Positions 16,555 through 25,032 of a stretch of DNA of 64,000 nucleotides are shown in pieces. Origin of the DNA: Microbacterium rhizomatis (lineage in GTDB: Bacteria > Actinomycetota > Actinomycetes > Actinomycetales > Microbacteriaceae). How positions within the stretch are numbered: position 1 is the stretch's first letter; every line of letters begins with the position of its first letter. The position numbers and the translations under genes are program-made. Under the pieces are notes generated by a model. That model saw only the letters and a program-made list of their open reading frames with translations, did not search any database and had not been told where the DNA came from. The stretch spans positions 173,573-237,572 of the forward strand of contig NZ_VYSA01000005.1 in the NCBI RefSeq assembly GCF_008710745.1, read 5' to 3'.

Positions 16555-17568
16555 ATGCCCCTGGTCGATCTCGCGGTGTACGCGGACGGTCATCGCACAC
16601 CCGATCCGGCGAGCCTGACCGACACCTTCGAGGTCATGCGCGAGCGCCATGGGCTGGCCTGGATCGGCCTGTACCGGCCGTCCGAGAACGAAGTGCGCGA
16701 GATCGCGACCGAGTTCGGGCTGCATCCGCTGGCGGTCGAAGACACCCTCCTCGGGCACCAGCGCGCGAAGCTCGACCGCTACGGCGACACGCTGTTCGCG
16801 GTACTGCGGCCCGCGAGGTACGTCGACGACGTCGAGGAGGTCGAGTTCGGCGAGGTGCACGTGTTCGCCGGTCCCGACTTCGTCGTGACGATCCGCCACG
16901 CCGAGTCGCCCGATCTCGGCAAGGTGCGCAGGCGGATGGAGTCCTCGCCGGATCTGCTCCGGCTCGGGCCGCAGGCGATCCTGTACGCGATCCTCGACGA
17001 GGTCGTCGACGGGTACGCGCCGGTGATCGCCGGGCTCGAGAACGACATCGACGAGATCGAAGACCAGCTCTTCAACCGCGACCCCGATGTTTCTCGGCGC
17101 ATCTTCGGCCTCTCGCGTGAGGTCATCGAGTTCCAGCGCGCGGTCAAACCCCTCGTCCCGATGCTCCAGACGCTGCGTGGCGACGACGAGCATCCGATCG
17201 AGCTCGAGCTGCGTCGCGGCCTTCGCGACGTGCTCGATCACGCCGAGCTCGCCGTCCAGCGGGCTGACTCGTTCCGCGCGATCCTCGAGAACGCGCTCCT
17301 GGTCCACTCCACCCTCGTCGCCCAGACGCAGAACGAAGAGATGCGGCGAATGACGGAGTTCGGTCTCGAGCAGAACGACCAGGTCAAGAAGGTCTCGGGG
17401 TGGGCCGCGATCCTGTTCGCCCCGACCCTGGTGGGCACGATCTACGGCATGAACTTCGAGAACATGCCCGAGCTGCACTGGGAGTTCGGCTATCCGATGG
17501 CGCTCGGGCTCATGCTCGCCACGAGCCTGACGCTCTACACGATCTTCAAACGCCGGGGCTGGCTCTAG
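16555..17568 (+). CDS. corA: CorA family magnesium transporter
   Basis: A 337-residue Mg2+ (or Co2+/Ni2+) channel protein. The long N-terminal cytoplasmic domain is followed by two C-terminal membrane helices, the first ending with the selectivity motif YGMNFENMPELHW near residue 301. I chose the ATG at 16555, preceded by AAAGGCGG, over a GTG at 16507 that overlaps a TAGAGT -10-like box (16503-16508). The stop codon overlaps the last bases of the convergent epimerase gene. Confidence 0.93.
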   Translation: MPLVDLAVYADGHRTPDPASLTDTFEVMRERHGLAWIGLYRPSENEVREIATEFGLHPLAVEDTLLGHQRAKLDRYGDTLFAVLRPARYVDDVEEVEFGEVHVFAGPDFVVTIRHAESPDLGKVRRRMESSPDLLRLGPQAILYAILDEVVDGYAPVIAGLENDIDEIEDQLFNRDPDVSRRIFGLSREVIEFQRAVKPLVPMLQTLRGDDEHPIELELRRGLRDVLDHAELAVQRADSFRAILENALLVHSTLVAQTQNEEMRRMTEFGLEQNDQVKKVSGWAAILFAPTLVGTIYGMNFENMPELHWEFGYPMALGLMLATSLTLYTIFKRRGWL

Positions 17569-18590
17569 CCCTCCGGCTCCGCGAAGCGGGCGGCCGCCGC
17601 ATCCGGACCCGCAGCGGCGATGAGGCGATCGGTCATCGCGTCGCCCTCGGGGTCGAACCGCTGCGCGTCGGGGTGGCTGTCGTAGTGCTCGATCAGGCGC
17701 CGCGCGCCTTCGTCGAACGTGATGGTCGTGCGGAACTCCGGCACGAGCGCTGTGATCTTGGCGTTGTCGAACACGGCCGAGTGCGCCTTGTCGCCGAGCA
17801 GGCTCGGCCCCTGATCGGGATCGATGCGGGCGATCGTCTCAGAGGCGATGTGCACGAACTCCGGGGATGCTGCGCCTGCCGCCTCGGCAAGCCAGCTGTA
17901 GATCTGATTCCAGGTCGGTACGTGATCGCCGGTGATCGTGAAGGCCTCGCCGATGGTGAGCGGGTTCGCGAGGAGTGCCGCGAAGGCCACCGCGAAGTCA
18001 TCGCTGTGGGTGAGCGTCCACAGACTCGTGCCGTCGCCGTGGATCACGACGGGCTTCCCCGCGCGCAGCCGCACGACGTCGGTCCAGCCGCCCCTGTTCG
18101 GGAACAGCGTGTGATCGTACGTGTGCGACGGGCGCACGATCGTGATCGGCAGGCCCCGCTCCCGGTACGCGGCGACGAGAAGGTCTTCGCACGCGATCTT
18201 GTCGCGGGCGTACTGCCAGAACGGGTTGCGGAGCGGCGTGGATTCGGTGATCGGGAGGCGTCGAGGGGGCTTCTGGTAGGCCGAGGCAGAGCTGATGAAC
18301 ACGTACTGGCCGGTTCTCCCGCCGAAGAGATCGAGGTCGGTGCGGACGTGCTCCGGCGTGAAGGCGGTGAACTCTGCGACGGCGTCGAACTCGCGATCGC
18401 CGAGGGCATCGCGGACGGACCGCGGCTCGCGGATGTCGCCGATCACGCTCTCGGCTCCCTCTGCGATCGGGCGGCGCCCGGTGCCGCGGTTGAGCACGGT
18501 CACCTCATCGCCCCGAGCGAGCGAGCGGGCCACGCACGACGTACTGATCGCGCCGGTGCCGCCGATGTAGAGGATGCGCCTGCCTGCCAT
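17565..18590 (-). CDS. NAD-dependent epimerase/dehydratase family protein
   Basis: A 341-residue extended short-chain dehydrogenase/reductase. The N-terminal Rossmann motif is YIGGTGAIS (residues 7-15) rather than the usual GGTGFIG. It continues with VTVLNRGTGRRP and a predicted active site around SSASAYQKPPRRLPITEST. Related actinobacterial proteins are annotated as NAD-dependent epimerases or reductases; the substrate is unknown. A TATCGT box seven bases before the ATG points to a leaderless transcript. It ends convergently with corA, the two stop codons sharing bases 17566-17567. Confidence 0.8.
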   Translation of the reverse strand: MAGRRILYIGGTGAISTSCVARSLARGDEVTVLNRGTGRRPIAEGAESVIGDIREPRSVRDALGDREFDAVAEFTAFTPEHVRTDLDLFGGRTGQYVFISSASAYQKPPRRLPITESTPLRNPFWQYARDKIACEDLLVAAYRERGLPITIVRPSHTYDHTLFPNRGGWTDVVRLRAGKPVVIHGDGTSLWTLTHSDDFAVAFAALLANPLTIGEAFTITGDHVPTWNQIYSWLAEAAGAASPEFVHIASETIARIDPDQGPSLLGDKAHSAVFDNAKITALVPEFRTTITFDEGARRLIEHYDSHPDAQRFDPEGDAMTDRLIAAAGPDAAAARFAEPEG

Positions 18591-18603
18591 GCGTTTGACG
18601 ATA
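18591..18603 (-). promoter_or_regulatory. Leaderless promoter of the epimerase gene
   Basis: On the minus strand TATCGT (18603-18598) is followed by seven bases and then ATG at 18590, matching the TAnnnT-N6-7-start pattern of several other genes here. Confidence 0.45.
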
Positions 18604-18649
18604 GCCCCCCTCGCTCGGCGGGAGGCGGCACGGTGTCGCCGGTGCGCGG

Positions 18650-18662
18650 TAATGTGCCGCGC
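18650..18662 (+). promoter_or_regulatory. Leaderless promoter of the FAD oxidase gene
   Basis: TAATGT at 18650-18655, then seven bases, then ATG at 18663. No ribosome-binding site is present, so the mRNA probably starts at the ATG. Confidence 0.5.
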
Positions 18663-19988
18663 ATGAACGTCGGGGATCTGCGTGGATCGGTGGTGGGCGA
18701 TGTGGTCGCCCCGGGCGACGAGGGGTGGGATGCCGCGCGTGCGTATCATTCCGGAATCGGCAGGCCCGAGCTCGTCGTGCGGGCGCGCACGGTCGGCGAT
18801 GTGCAGGCCGCGGTGCGGTATGCGGCTGCCGGGGGTCTGTCCGTAGGCGTGCGCGGGGGCGGGCACAGTGCGTGGGGCGCACTGCCGGGCGGTGTCGTCG
18901 TCGATCTGTCGACGCTCGCCGACGTGCAGGTCGACGCTCCCGCCGTGCACGTCGGCGGGGGAGCGACGTGGGGGAAGGTCGCCCGCACCCTCGCCACACG
19001 TGGGCTCGGCCTGAGCTCCGGCGATACGGCGTCGGTCGGTGTCGGCGGACTCACCCTCGGGGGTGGAATCGGCTGGATGGTGCGGGCGTGGGGTCTCGCG
19101 GCCGATCAGCTCATCGGGGTCCAGCTCGTGACCGCGTCGGGCGATCTCGTCGAGGTCGACGCGCACTCGCAGCCCGAGCTGTTCTGGGCGCTCCGCGGGG
19201 GTGGCGGCAACTTCGGGGTTGTGACGCGGTTCGACTTCCGCGCGCACGAGCTGAGTTCGGTGGTGTGGACCGTCCTGCAGCTGTCGGGCGACGCACGGCC
19301 GGTCCTCGCAACGATGAGGGATGTCATGGCGAATGCTCCGCGCGACCTGACGGTCACCTTCATGGACGTGCCGGCGATGGATCCGAGTGCCCCGGCGGGG
19401 GCCACTCTGAGCGCACTCTGGATCGGCGATGACGAAGGCGCCGCGCGGGCGGTCCTCGCCCCGCTCGTCGAGCTCGACGGGGTCACGGTGCTCGAGTCCG
19501 GCGTTCGTGCGTATCCCGAGATCCTGCTCGACATGCCCGCGGCCGATCCCTCACAGCCCGTGCCCGGGTTCATCGGCGACAACATCCTGGCGGCGGCGCT
19601 CGACGACGACCTCATCGAGGCCGTGGTGTCGTTCCACGAGGCCCACCCTGCATCCGTGCTCTTCCTGCGCTCGCTCGGCGGGGCGTTCGGCGACGTCGCC
19701 CAGGAGGCGACCGCATTCCCGGCCCGCCGGGCGACCTGGTTCGTCATGGAGGGCGCTTTCGATATCCCCGGCGTCCTGACCGACGACGAGCGCGTCGCTG
19801 CCGAGTCCGGCTGGGCGAGGATCGCACAGAGCGGACTCGCGCTTTACGGCAACTTCACCGCGACAACCGATCAGACACTGCTCGCGCGCATGTACCCGCC
19901 GGCGACCCTGTCGCGCTTGTCGGCCGTCAAGCACCTCTGGGACCCGCAGAACGTCTTCTCACGCAACTTCAACATCCGTCCGGTCTGA
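18663..19988 (+). CDS. FAD-binding oxidoreductase, berberine-bridge-enzyme type
   Basis: A 441-residue flavoprotein oxidase of the PCMH/BBE superfamily. The FAD-binding half has VRGGGHSAWG (about residue 60), where the His would carry the 8-alpha-linked flavin, and SGDTASVGVGGLTLGGGIG. The Cys of bicovalent BBE enzymes (usually CGDT) is Ser here, so only single covalent attachment is expected. The C-terminus has the BBE substrate-domain ending with LSAVKHLWDPQNVFSRNFNI. It is divergent from the epimerase gene and convergent with gnd. The substrate is unknown; family members oxidise sugars or secondary metabolites. Confidence 0.87.
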   Translation: MNVGDLRGSVVGDVVAPGDEGWDAARAYHSGIGRPELVVRARTVGDVQAAVRYAAAGGLSVGVRGGGHSAWGALPGGVVVDLSTLADVQVDAPAVHVGGGATWGKVARTLATRGLGLSSGDTASVGVGGLTLGGGIGWMVRAWGLAADQLIGVQLVTASGDLVEVDAHSQPELFWALRGGGGNFGVVTRFDFRAHELSSVVWTVLQLSGDARPVLATMRDVMANAPRDLTVTFMDVPAMDPSAPAGATLSALWIGDDEGAARAVLAPLVELDGVTVLESGVRAYPEILLDMPAADPSQPVPGFIGDNILAAALDDDLIEAVVSFHEAHPASVLFLRSLGGAFGDVAQEATAFPARRATWFVMEGAFDIPGVLTDDERVAAESGWARIAQSGLALYGNFTATTDQTLLARMYPPATLSRLSAVKHLWDPQNVFSRNFNIRPV

Positions 19989-19993
19989 CCGGC

Positions 19994-21475
19994 TCAGTGC
20001 GTGTCTTCCGCCTCGACCTCGGTGCGGTCGCCCGACCACAGCGTGTGGAAGGTGCCGGGTTTGTCGATGCGCTTGTAGGTGTGCGCTCCGAAGAAGTCTC
20101 GCTGTCCCTGCACGAGCGCCGCGGGGAGGCGGTCGGCGCGCAGCCCGTCGTAGTACGCGAGGGATGACGAGAACGCCGGGGCGGGGATGCCGACGCGCGC
20201 CGAGGTGGCCACGACATCGCGCCAGGCGTGCTGCGCCCGCTGCAATGCCTCGACGAAGTAGGGCGCGCTGAGCAGGACGGGCAGATCGGGGGTCTGGTCG
20301 TATGCCTCGGCGATGCGGTTGAGGAACTGGGCGCGGATGATGCAGCCCCCGCGCCAGATCTTCGAGACGGCGCCCAGGTCGATCGTCCAGCCGTATTCGG
20401 CGGCGCCGGCGCGGATCTCGTCGAATCCCTGCGAGTAGGCGACGATCTTCGATGCGTACAGCGCGAGCCGGATCTTCTCGATGAACGCGTCGGGGTCATC
20501 GACCGTCCACCCTCCCTGCGCGTCGGCCTCGGGGCCGGGAAGCCCGCGCGACACCGAGCGCTGCTCTGGGTGGCTGGACAGGGAGCGCGCGAAGACGGCT
20601 TCGGCGATCCCGGAGACGGGCACGCCGAGGGTGAGCGCGGTCTGCACGGTCCACGCGCCGGTGCCCTTGGCGCCGGCCTGGTCGACGATGACATCGACGA
20701 GCGGCGCGCCGGTCGCGGCATCCACCTGGCGCAGCACTTCGGCGGTGATCTCGATGAGGTAGGACTCGAGTTCGCCCTTGTTCCACTCGGCGAACACGTC
20801 GGCGATCTCTGCGGGCGACTTGCCGGTGCCGCGGCGGATGAGGTCGTACGCCTCGGCGATCAGCTGCATGTCGGCGTACTCGATGCCGTTGTGCACCATC
20901 TTGACGAAGTGGCCGGCACCGTCGTGGCCGATGTGGGTCACACACGGTTCCCCCTCGGCGACGGCGGCGATCGACTTCAGGATCGGCCCGAGCGTGACCC
21001 AGGACTCGTCCGAGCCGCCGGGCATGATGGACGGGCCGAGCAGGGCGCCCTCCTCGCCGCCCGAGATGCCGGCGCCGACGAAGTTGATGCCGGTCTCTCG
21101 CACCGCCTTCTCGCGGCGGATCGTGTCGGTGAACAGGGCGTTGCCGCCGTCGACGATGATGTCGCCCGGCTCGAACGCGTCAACGAGCGCGTTGATGACC
21201 GCATCCGTTCCCGCGCCCGCCTTGACCATGATGATCGCCGCTCGCGGCTTCTGCAGCGACGCGGCGAACTCTTCGTACGAGGACGCCGGCACGAAGTTCG
21301 CTTCGGGATGCTCGGCGACCAGGTGTTCGGTCTTGTCGTGGCTGCGGTTGAAGATCGCAACGGTGTTGCCCTCGCGACTCGCGAGATTGCGGGCGAGGTT
21401 CGAGCCCATCACCGCGAGACCCACGACGCCGATGTTCGCGGTGGGAGTGGTGCCGGACGTGCTGGTTTCCGCCAT
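19994..21475 (-). CDS. gnd: 6-phosphogluconate dehydrogenase, decarboxylating
   Basis: Oxidises 6-phosphogluconate to ribulose-5-phosphate with NADPH production in the pentose phosphate pathway. The 493-residue protein has the nucleotide-binding motif VGLAVMGSNLARNLA, the catalytic GAGHFVKMVHNGIEYADMQ segment near residue 195 and the SGGEEGA signature, and it matches the long (about 470-residue) form. The start at 21475 gives a short Thr/Ser-rich N-terminal extension. gntK and uxaC lie divergently next door, so gluconate taken in and phosphorylated by GntK would enter the pathway here. Confidence 0.95.
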   Translation of the reverse strand: MAETSTSGTTPTANIGVVGLAVMGSNLARNLASREGNTVAIFNRSHDKTEHLVAEHPEANFVPASSYEEFAASLQKPRAAIIMVKAGAGTDAVINALVDAFEPGDIIVDGGNALFTDTIRREKAVRETGINFVGAGISGGEEGALLGPSIMPGGSDESWVTLGPILKSIAAVAEGEPCVTHIGHDGAGHFVKMVHNGIEYADMQLIAEAYDLIRRGTGKSPAEIADVFAEWNKGELESYLIEITAEVLRQVDAATGAPLVDVIVDQAGAKGTGAWTVQTALTLGVPVSGIAEAVFARSLSSHPEQRSVSRGLPGPEADAQGGWTVDDPDAFIEKIRLALYASKIVAYSQGFDEIRAGAAEYGWTIDLGAVSKIWRGGCIIRAQFLNRIAEAYDQTPDLPVLLSAPYFVEALQRAQHAWRDVVATSARVGIPAPAFSSSLAYYDGLRADRLPAALVQGQRDFFGAHTYKRIDKPGTFHTLWSGDRTEVEAEDTH

Positions 21476-21552
21476 GGTGAGTGTGCTCCAGAGAGGGAAG
21501 TGGGGGTGGGACGCGAGTGCAGATCGCCCGCTGGCCAGCGTACCGGCTCGGA

Positions 21553-21604
21553 ACCGGTTGCATCGGGCACCCGGTTGCCGTCGTTCTGCTCCCCTGCGTA
21601 CAGT
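21553..21604 (+). promoter_or_regulatory. Probable uxaC promoter with repeated CCGGTTGC operator
   Basis: A -35-like TTGCCG (21575-21580) is followed after 18 bp by TACAGT (21599-21604). CCGGTTGC occurs twice, at 21554-21561 and 21571-21578, the second overlapping the -35 element, with a 17-bp period. This could be the binding site of a sugar-acid repressor, perhaps the LacI-type gene now broken at 23711. Confidence 0.4.
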
Positions 21605-21665
21605 CGATTCGGAGCCGCCGCCGCGGCGCACCCTCCGATCCCGAACGCCCGTGAGCTGAGCAGAC

Positions 21666-23066
21666 ATGAACCCCACGATGGCGTCGCGCACCGCGCTCTT
21701 CCCCGCAGACCCGGCGACCCGCGCACGGGCGGCCGAGCTGTATGCCGCCGTGGCCGATAAGCCGATCATCTCGCCTCACGGCCACGTCGCACCGGGTCTG
21801 CTGGCCGACAATGAGCCCTTCACCGATCCGGCCGCGCTTCTGCTCTCGCACGACCACTATGTGACGCGTCTGCTGCATGCCGGCGGGGTCTGTCTCGAGG
21901 CTCTCGGCGTGGGGGGCGCCGATTTCGATCCGCGGTCGGCGTGGCGCCTGCTCGCCGCGCACTGGCACCGCTTCGCGGGCACGGCCTCGGGCTACTGGCT
22001 CGAGCGAGAGTTCGAGGATCTCTTCGGGATCGTCGACGAGCTCGGTCCGGAGAACGCCGATGAGGTCTACGACAGGATCGACGCGGCACTGCAGCGCACG
22101 GAATTCCGCCCGCGCGCCCTCTTCGACCGATTCCGCATCGCCGTCCTCGCCACGACCGACGATCCCCTGGACGACCTCGACGATCACGCGAGGCTCGCAC
22201 GTGACGGCGCCGTCTCCGGGCGCGTGGTGCCGACCTTCCGTCCGGATGCCTACCTCGACCCCGAGTCGTTGGGCTTCGCTACTCGGGTGCACCGGCTGAT
22301 CGAGGCGGCGGGGGGCGGCCGCGCGGACTTCGGCTCGTACCTCCGCGCGCTCGAGGCCCGTCGCGCTCATTTCATCGCCCGGGGTGCGGTGTCGGCCGAT
22401 CACGGTGTGGTCGAGCCGTACACGACCCGGCTCGACGCGGATGCGGCGGAGCGGCTCTTCCAGGGGGCGCTGCGAGGCGAGCTGGACGCGGGGTCCGCGA
22501 GGGAGTTCCGCGGCCACATGCTGTGGCAGATGGCACGGATGAGCGTGCAGGACGGCTTGGTCATGACGATTCATGCGGGCGTGCACCGCAACCACTCGAC
22601 TGTGACCCACGGGCGGTTCGGGCCGGACAGTGGGAGCGATATTCCCACGCGTGTGGAGTATGTGCGCAACCTGCACGCCCTCCTGGAGAGCTTCGGTCTG
22701 GTGCGCGATTTCCACCTCGTGCTCTTCACCATCGATGAGACCGCGTTCTCGAGGGAGATCGCTCCGCTTGCGGGCTTCTACCCGAGCGTCTACATCGGCG
22801 CGCCGTGGTGGTTCATCGACGCGCCCGATGCGATCGCGCGCTTCCGCGCGGCAACGGTCGAAACCGCCGGCTTCTACCGATCGAGCGGCTTCATCGACGA
22901 CACGCGTGCGTTCCTGTCGATCCCGGCGCGTCACGACATGGCGCGGCGGAGCGACGCTGCGTTCCTCGCCCGGCTCGTCGAGGAAGGGCGCGTCCGCCCC
23001 GCCAGAGCGCAACGCATCATGCAGGACCTCGTCGACGCGATTCCGCGTGAGGTGTTCAAGCTGTGA
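21666..23066 (+). CDS. uxaC: Glucuronate/galacturonate isomerase
   Basis: Uronate isomerase converts glucuronate to fructuronate or galacturonate to tagaturonate, the first step of hexuronate breakdown. The 466-residue length and the amidohydrolase-type metal motif SPHGHVAPG near residue 35 fit UxaC, as do GVHRNHSTVTHGRFG near 306 and the C-terminal segment YRSSGFIDDTRAFLSIPARHD. It is divergent from gnd, with about 190 bp between the starts. The other uronate genes (uxaA/B, uxuA/B) are not in the window. Confidence 0.93.
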   Translation: MNPTMASRTALFPADPATRARAAELYAAVADKPIISPHGHVAPGLLADNEPFTDPAALLLSHDHYVTRLLHAGGVCLEALGVGGADFDPRSAWRLLAAHWHRFAGTASGYWLEREFEDLFGIVDELGPENADEVYDRIDAALQRTEFRPRALFDRFRIAVLATTDDPLDDLDDHARLARDGAVSGRVVPTFRPDAYLDPESLGFATRVHRLIEAAGGGRADFGSYLRALEARRAHFIARGAVSADHGVVEPYTTRLDADAAERLFQGALRGELDAGSAREFRGHMLWQMARMSVQDGLVMTIHAGVHRNHSTVTHGRFGPDSGSDIPTRVEYVRNLHALLESFGLVRDFHLVLFTIDETAFSREIAPLAGFYPSVYIGAPWWFIDAPDAIARFRAATVETAGFYRSSGFIDDTRAFLSIPARHDMARRSDAAFLARLVEEGRVRPARAQRIMQDLVDAIPREVFKL

Positions 23067-23151
23067 GCGGCGGTGATCGCACGAATCGCATGCTCGAGCA
23101 GTCGTTCACCCTGCCGTGCGACCGCGTCGCCGACGCAACGGTGCACGACCG

Positions 23152-23679
23152 GTGAGCGGCCCGCAGCCCTCGCCCCCCGCCCGCGTCGTGGTGATGGGGG
23201 TGTCGGCGGTCGGAAAATCCACGGTGGCCACCTGCATCGCTGCGGCTTCAGGGTTCTCGTTCGTGGACGCCGACGAGCTGCACCCTGCCGCCAACATCGC
23301 CAAGATGGCGGCCGGCGTCCCGCTCGAGGACGGCGACCGGTGGCCGTGGCTCGATCGGGTCGGAGCGACGCTCGCGGCGGCGCCGCCCCCGGGCATCGTG
23401 ATCGCCTGCTCGGCGCTCACCCGCGCTTACCGCGACCGGATCCGCGTGGCAGCGCCCGATGCGTTCTTCGTCTTCCTGGACGGCGCACCCGATGTGCTCC
23501 ATGCCCGGGCGGCGGCGCGCACCGGGCATTTCATGCCGGCCGCGCTGCTCGATTCGCAGCTCGCCCTCCTCGAGCCGCTGCAGGCGGATGAGCGCGGCGT
23601 CCGGATCGACGTCGTCGCGCCGATCGATCAGGTCTGTGCCGGCGCCGTTGCCGCCGTGTGCGCGGACGGCCGGTCATAG
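23152..23679 (+). CDS. gntK: Gluconokinase
   Basis: Phosphorylates gluconate to 6-phosphogluconate, the substrate of the neighbouring gnd product. The 175-residue protein is a P-loop kinase with Walker A GVSAVGKST (about residue 17; most relatives have GVSGSGKST), DADELHPAANIAKMAAGVPLEDGDR and the CSALTRAYRD motif, all typical of GntK. The GTG at 23152 is the best start by length; no clear ribosome-binding site is visible, and the ATG of VVVMGVSAV is an alternative. It lies 85 nt behind uxaC in the same direction. Confidence 0.92.
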   Translation: MSGPQPSPPARVVVMGVSAVGKSTVATCIAAASGFSFVDADELHPAANIAKMAAGVPLEDGDRWPWLDRVGATLAAAPPPGIVIACSALTRAYRDRIRVAAPDAFFVFLDGAPDVLHARAAARTGHFMPAALLDSQLALLEPLQADERGVRIDVVAPIDQVCAGAVAAVCADGRS

Positions 23680-23710
23680 GGCGACGCCCGCGACGGCGGA
23701 CGCCGGGGAT

Positions 23711-23937
23711 GTGGCGAAGCGCTCCCGGTCCGGCCGTGTCACGATCTACGACGTCGCGCCGCTCGCGGGCGTCAATCTCCCGACCGTCTCACGGGGGCAC
23801 GCGCGCGTACCCCAGGAGTCATCGCCTGGCGTATCAGCGCGGTCGTCGGGTTCAACGACCTGATCGCGATCGGGATCATGCAGGAGGCGGCGGTCTCCGG
23901 CATCCGCGTCCTTGCGGTCGGTCAGTCCTTGCGGTAG
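23711..23937 (+). pseudogene. LacI-family regulator remnant
   Basis: From 23711 the translation reads a LacI DNA-binding region (GRVTIYDVAPLAGVNLPTVSR), after which the frame breaks. In another frame, from about 23851, comes FNDLIAIGIMQEAAVSGIRV, a piece of the LacI effector domain that normally lies about 200 residues later, ending at a TAG at 23935-23937. The gene has thus lost most of its middle and its C-terminus. Even the helix-turn-helix has unusual residues (VAPLAGVN where VAxxAGVS is usual). It sits right behind gntK, where a regulator of sugar-acid use would be expected. Its end overlaps the small gene on the other strand. Confidence 0.8.
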
Positions 23938-24044
23938 GCCGCGCGCCCCATCGACCAGAACGCGAACACGGTGCCGACCAGGCCGAGCGCGGCGATGAGG
24001 CCGATGACGCCGAGCAGGATGTCCGAGGCGAGCTTGCTGTCCAT
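23922..24044 (-). CDS. Small single-pass membrane protein
   Basis: A 40-residue ORF begins MDSKLASDILLGVIGLIAAL and ends SMGRAAYRKD, with one membrane helix over residues 9-30 and a basic end. A good GGAGGATCACTG site precedes the ATG at 24044. Its start overlaps the stop of a short upstream frame (TGATG). I do not recognise the family; codon use is like the neighbours and it looks real. It partly overlaps the end of the LacI remnant. Confidence 0.6.
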   Translation of the reverse strand: MDSKLASDILLGVIGLIAALGLVGTVFAFWSMGRAAYRKD

Positions 24045-24130
24045 CAGTGATCCTCCGGTGCGGGACGGGGTGCGTACTCATCGTAGCGGGGATGCAGCCG
24101 GGCCCTCCATCGCTCGGGGGCGTCCGGCAT
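24044..24130 (-). CDS. Possible short ORF coupled to the small membrane protein
   Basis: A 28-codon frame starting MPDAPERWRARLHPRYDEYA (or five codons earlier, at 24145) ends in a TGA overlapping the ATG of the next small gene. The RxHPRYDEYAPRP composition resembles N-terminal ends of small actinobacterial membrane proteins, so it may be a coupled small protein or a split first half of one gene. Evidence is limited to the overlap and the Shine-Dalgarno sequence lying in its end. Confidence 0.3.
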   Translation of the reverse strand: MPDAPERWRARLHPRYDEYAPRPAPEDH

Positions 24131-24320
24131 GGGGCAGGCCGCCATCACTGGTAAGCTCGGTGATTGAACTTCGGCGAGGGATAGCTCGTGCCGCCACAAC
24201 GGCGGATGCGGCATCCGTGATCGACGCGGTGATGCAGGCTCACGGCTTTCCTCACGCGCTCGCGTTCGAGTCGAACCCAGACCCCCATCTTGGGCCCGTG
24301 TGCCCGCAAGGAGAATCATC

Positions 24321-24941
24321 ATGTCGGAAGACAACAAGGTCCACGCCGAGCTGCGTGAGAACTTCGGCAAGGGCTACGCCCGTCGCCTTCGCGCCGCGGG
24401 CAAGATCCCGGCCGTCATCTACGGCCACGGCGCTGAGCCGAAGCACGTCGCCCTCCCGGGTCACCAGGTCGCCCTGCTGATCCGCAAGGCGAACGCCGTG
24501 CTCGAGCTCGACGTCGCCGGCTCGCACGAGCTGACCCTGGTGAAGGACGTCCAGAAGGACCCGGTGCACCAGATCATCGAGCACATCGACCTCCTCGTCG
24601 TGAAGAAGGGCGAGAAGATCCAGGTCGACGTGCCCGTCACGATCACCGGCGAGTCGGCCCCCGGCACGATCGTCGCGCAGGACGCGAACACCGTTCTGCT
24701 CGAGGTCGAGGCGACCAACATCCCTGAGCGCATCGAGGTCGACATCGAGGGCCTCGAAGAGGGCACCCACATCCTGGCCTCGCAGCTCGTGCTGCCGGCC
24801 GGCGCCTCGCTCGTCGTGGACGCCGACACGCTCGTCATCGCGATCTCCGCGCCTTCCAGCGAGGCCGACGAGATCGCCGAAGCCGATGCCGCCGTCGCCG
24901 CCGAGCAGGCGGAGGAATCCGAAGAGGCCGCCGCCGAGTAG
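24321..24941 (+). CDS. rplY: 50S ribosomal protein L25/general stress protein Ctc
   Basis: Binds 5S rRNA in the large ribosomal subunit; the long Ctc form has an extra C-terminal domain. The 206-residue product has the L25 fold at residues 1-95 (KVHAELRENFGKGYARRLR, IPAVIYGHG) and the TL5/Ctc beta domain behind it, ending in an acidic Ala/Glu tail. AAGGAGAATCATC precedes the ATG at 24321. A leader of perhaps 160 nt can be proposed because TAAGCT at 24152-24157 is the nearest -10-like box. pth follows, the conserved actinobacterial order. Confidence 0.96.
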   Translation: MSEDNKVHAELRENFGKGYARRLRAAGKIPAVIYGHGAEPKHVALPGHQVALLIRKANAVLELDVAGSHELTLVKDVQKDPVHQIIEHIDLLVVKKGEKIQVDVPVTITGESAPGTIVAQDANTVLLEVEATNIPERIEVDIEGLEEGTHILASQLVLPAGASLVVDADTLVIAISAPSSEADEIAEADAAVAAEQAEESEEAAAE

Positions 24942-24960
24942 TCGTTCGACGTTCGACGTT

Positions 24961-25016
24961 CGACGAGCCCGTCCTCGCCTATTGTGGGGGCGGGCTTCGT
25001 CGTCCCCGAGACGAAG
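24961..25016 (+). terminator. Competing hairpins between rplY and pth
   Basis: CGACGAGCCCG (24961-24971) can pair with CGGGCTTCGTCG (24991-25002) with one bulge. Alternatively CTTCGTC (24995-25001) pairs perfectly with GACGAAG (25010-25016). The two stems share bases and exclude each other. The second lies just before the pth ribosome site (GAAGGAG at about 25021). This could be a terminator or an attenuator. Confidence 0.45.
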
Positions 25017-25032
25017 CAGGGAAGGAGTCGGG

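Noticed and set aside
21180..23012. 610-codon minus-strand frame opposite uxaC
   Set aside because: Antisense shadow; uxaC motifs are intact on the plus strand.
23090..23155. 21-codon frame MLEQSFTLPCDRVADATVHDR between uxaC and gntK, its TGA overlapping the gntK GTG
   Set aside because: No ribosome site, no promoter pattern and no family; the overlap could be chance. It might be a relic of a gene lost between uxaC and gntK.
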